The notes under the pieces were generated by a model. The model was not told the origin of the DNA. It saw only the letters and a program-made list of their open reading frames with translations, and did not search any database. Positions 62,913 to 64,000 of a DNA stretch of 64,000 nucleotides are shown in pieces. Source of the stretch: Methanobrevibacter thaueri (lineage in GTDB: Archaea; Methanobacteriota; Methanobacteria; Methanobacteriales; Methanobacteriaceae). Position 1 is the first letter of the stretch. Each line of letters opens with the position of its first letter. The DNA is taken from assembly GCF_003111625.1 (NCBI RefSeq), contig NZ_MZGS01000026.1, positions 1 to 64,000 of the forward strand. The letters run 5' to 3'. Made by a program: the position numbers and the translations under genes.

Positions 62913-64000
62913 TCACTCATACCTCAATGCCTCTGTTGGAGGAAGCTTGACCGCTTTTATCGCCGGATAAATTCCACCTATGATTCCAACCACAATAGCT
63001 ATTGAAAACGCCTGGATAAATATCTTTGGAGTGAACAGCGGGTCTATTCCCATTTGAGGAGCCAAAAGAGTGCATGCCCCAAATCCTATTAGGGAACCTA
63101 TAATTGCGGATACGATTGTGATTACCAATGACTCGCCCACAATCATACCAAGAATTCTCTTATCCGACCATCCGACAGCCTTCAGAACGCCAATTTCTCT
63201 TGTCCTTTCAAATACTGACATGAGCATTGTGTTGATGATTCCTAGTCCCCCTACAATGATTGCAAGAAGTGAAATCGCCCATGTTGATGCCTGAAGCATA
63301 TTGAGCATGTCCGCCATTTGGGTCATCTCCATGACTGATGTGATAGTTGTTATGTTGTCACCGTATTTGGCGTCAATTCTGTCAGCCACTTCCTGAGCGT
63401 CCACACCCTTTTCGACCTTGACGTAGATGTTTGAGATTGAATCCTCATCATCCATCAGCTCTCCGACCTTGGAGATTGATGTGAACACTCCGCCGGCCAT
63501 GTTTGAGTCTCCGGTTTCATAGATTCCGACAACCTCAAATTCCTCGCCGTCCACTTCAATGGTGTCTCCAACCTTGTAATCATTATCCTCAGCATATATC
63601 TCACCGAGGATTACTTCATTGGCATCGTCTTCAAATATCCTACCATCCTTCATTGAGATGTCTGCCAATGTTGTGCCTGCAGGGTCGATTCCGATCAGAG
63701 TATTCATGTAATCGTCACCGACTGATGTCAAAACGACATAAATCGGATAGGCCTCATCCACACCTTCAACGGCTGCAATCTTGTCTGTCCATGAGGCGTC
63801 TATGGTGTTTGTCCCATAGGCCGAATCCCCAGTTTCCTTTCCTGAAATCGAAAAGTCGGCACCCCCTGCATGGATTGTATCCTCAAAGGTATTTACCAAA
63901 CCGTCTGTGATTCCACCAAGAGCCACAATGACAATGATGCCTATTGCGATGCCCACAATGGCAAGTATTGCACTGTTCTTTCTCCTGAATGGATTTTTAA
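62913..64000 (-). CDS. ABC transporter permease, MacB/FtsX type (partial)
   Basis: At least 361 residues; the reading frame runs off the right edge (KNPFRRKNSAILAIVGIAIG is the usual N-terminal part, so only a few residues are missing). One N-terminal helix, a large periplasm-type domain (about 50-230) and three C-terminal helices with LLAIIVGGLGIINTML and ERTREIGVLKAVGWSDKRI. Partner of the ATPase at 62205; cargo unknown. Confidence 0.9.
   Translation of the reverse strand, partial: KNPFRRKNSAILAIVGIAIGIIVIVALGGITDGLVNTFEDTIHAGGADFSISGKETGDSAYGTNTIDASWTDKIAAVEGVDEAYPIYVVLTSVGDDYMNTLIGIDPAGTTLADISMKDGRIFEDDANEVILGEIYAEDNDYKVGDTIEVDGEEFEVVGIYETGDSNMAGGVFTSISKVGELMDDEDSISNIYVKVEKGVDAQEVADRIDAKYGDNITTITSVMEMTQMADMLNMLQASTWAISLLAIIVGGLGIINTMLMSVFERTREIGVLKAVGWSDKRILGMIVGESLVITIVSAIIGSLIGFGACTLLAPQMGIDPLFTPKIFIQAFSIAIVVGIIGGIYPAIKAVKLPPTEALRYE

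Overview
The window is AT-rich archaeal DNA from a hydrogenotrophic methanogen of the order Methanobacteriales, most likely a Methanobrevibacter. The evidence is the archaeal 16S rRNA 5' end at the left edge, mer, a six-subunit pyruvate:ferredoxin oxidoreductase operon, hmd with its full set of FeGP-cofactor genes (hcgA-G), an MfnE-like kinase, RLI/ABCE1, RadB and aEF1B. No identification was made by database search; all calls come from reading motifs and context.

Layout. 1-0.7 kb: start of an rrn operon (minus strand) with a long leader. 0.76-11.6 kb: mer, archaeosine radical-SAM enzyme, a nucleotidyltransferase, a minus-strand cluster with a TtuA/Ncs6-type thiolase plus its ubiquitin-like partner, a MoxR-VWA pair, and a dihydropteroate synthase-like protein. 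11.8-16.3 kb: porCDABEF and a fumarate hydratase subunit. 16.3-20.9 kb: PhoU-type regulator, membrane protein, tRNA-Thr and tRNA-Leu, small ferredoxin, two envelope genes. 21.1-24.3 kb: cbiMNQO nickel/cobalt ECF transporter, a zinc ribbon and feoA. 24.4-28.8 kb: two tandem feoB genes. 29-42.7 kb: envelope proteins, MarR regulator, TctA-like permease, methyltransferase, a two-gene pilus-type ATPase/membrane pair, a dicarboxylate/amino-acid symporter, translation genes and RLI. 42.7-54.4 kb: an FdhB/MvhD-like operon, hcgG, hmd and hcgA-F. 54.4-64 kb: aminotransferase, RadB, HxlR regulator, a thioester-domain surface protein, Sua5, archaetidylinositol-phosphate synthase, a VapBC module and an ABC export pair cut by the right edge.

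The most unusual content lies in the long intergenic regions. Two families of palindromic operators recur. One is TTTAGGTATACCTAAA-like (DtxR/IdeR type, expected to sense iron) at feoA, feoB, hcgG and three non-coding loci. The other is built from AGTATTACT/AGTAATAAC elements around TATA boxes at cbiM, the FdhB/MvhD-like operon, the hmd-hcgG divergent region and a non-coding locus, and is plausibly a nickel (NikR-like) regulon. In both regulons I find structured, terminator-ended non-coding RNA candidates. At 29.0 and 36.7 kb two copies conserve three hairpins with compensatory base changes, and at 42.7-43.7 kb there is a second pair. Four of the five expose a CUCUCCUC loop in the final hairpin; the fifth has a related ACUCUCUU loop. 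This loop resembles the anti-Shine-Dalgarno sequence of 16S rRNA and could pair with ribosome binding sites; the best match within this window is the SD of the Fe-S-rich por operon (9 nt). I infer that methane metabolism here is rewired under metal limitation by paired transcriptional and RNA-level control: Hmd (iron only) and nickel import when nickel is scarce, Feo import and sparing of Fe-S enzymes when iron is scarce.
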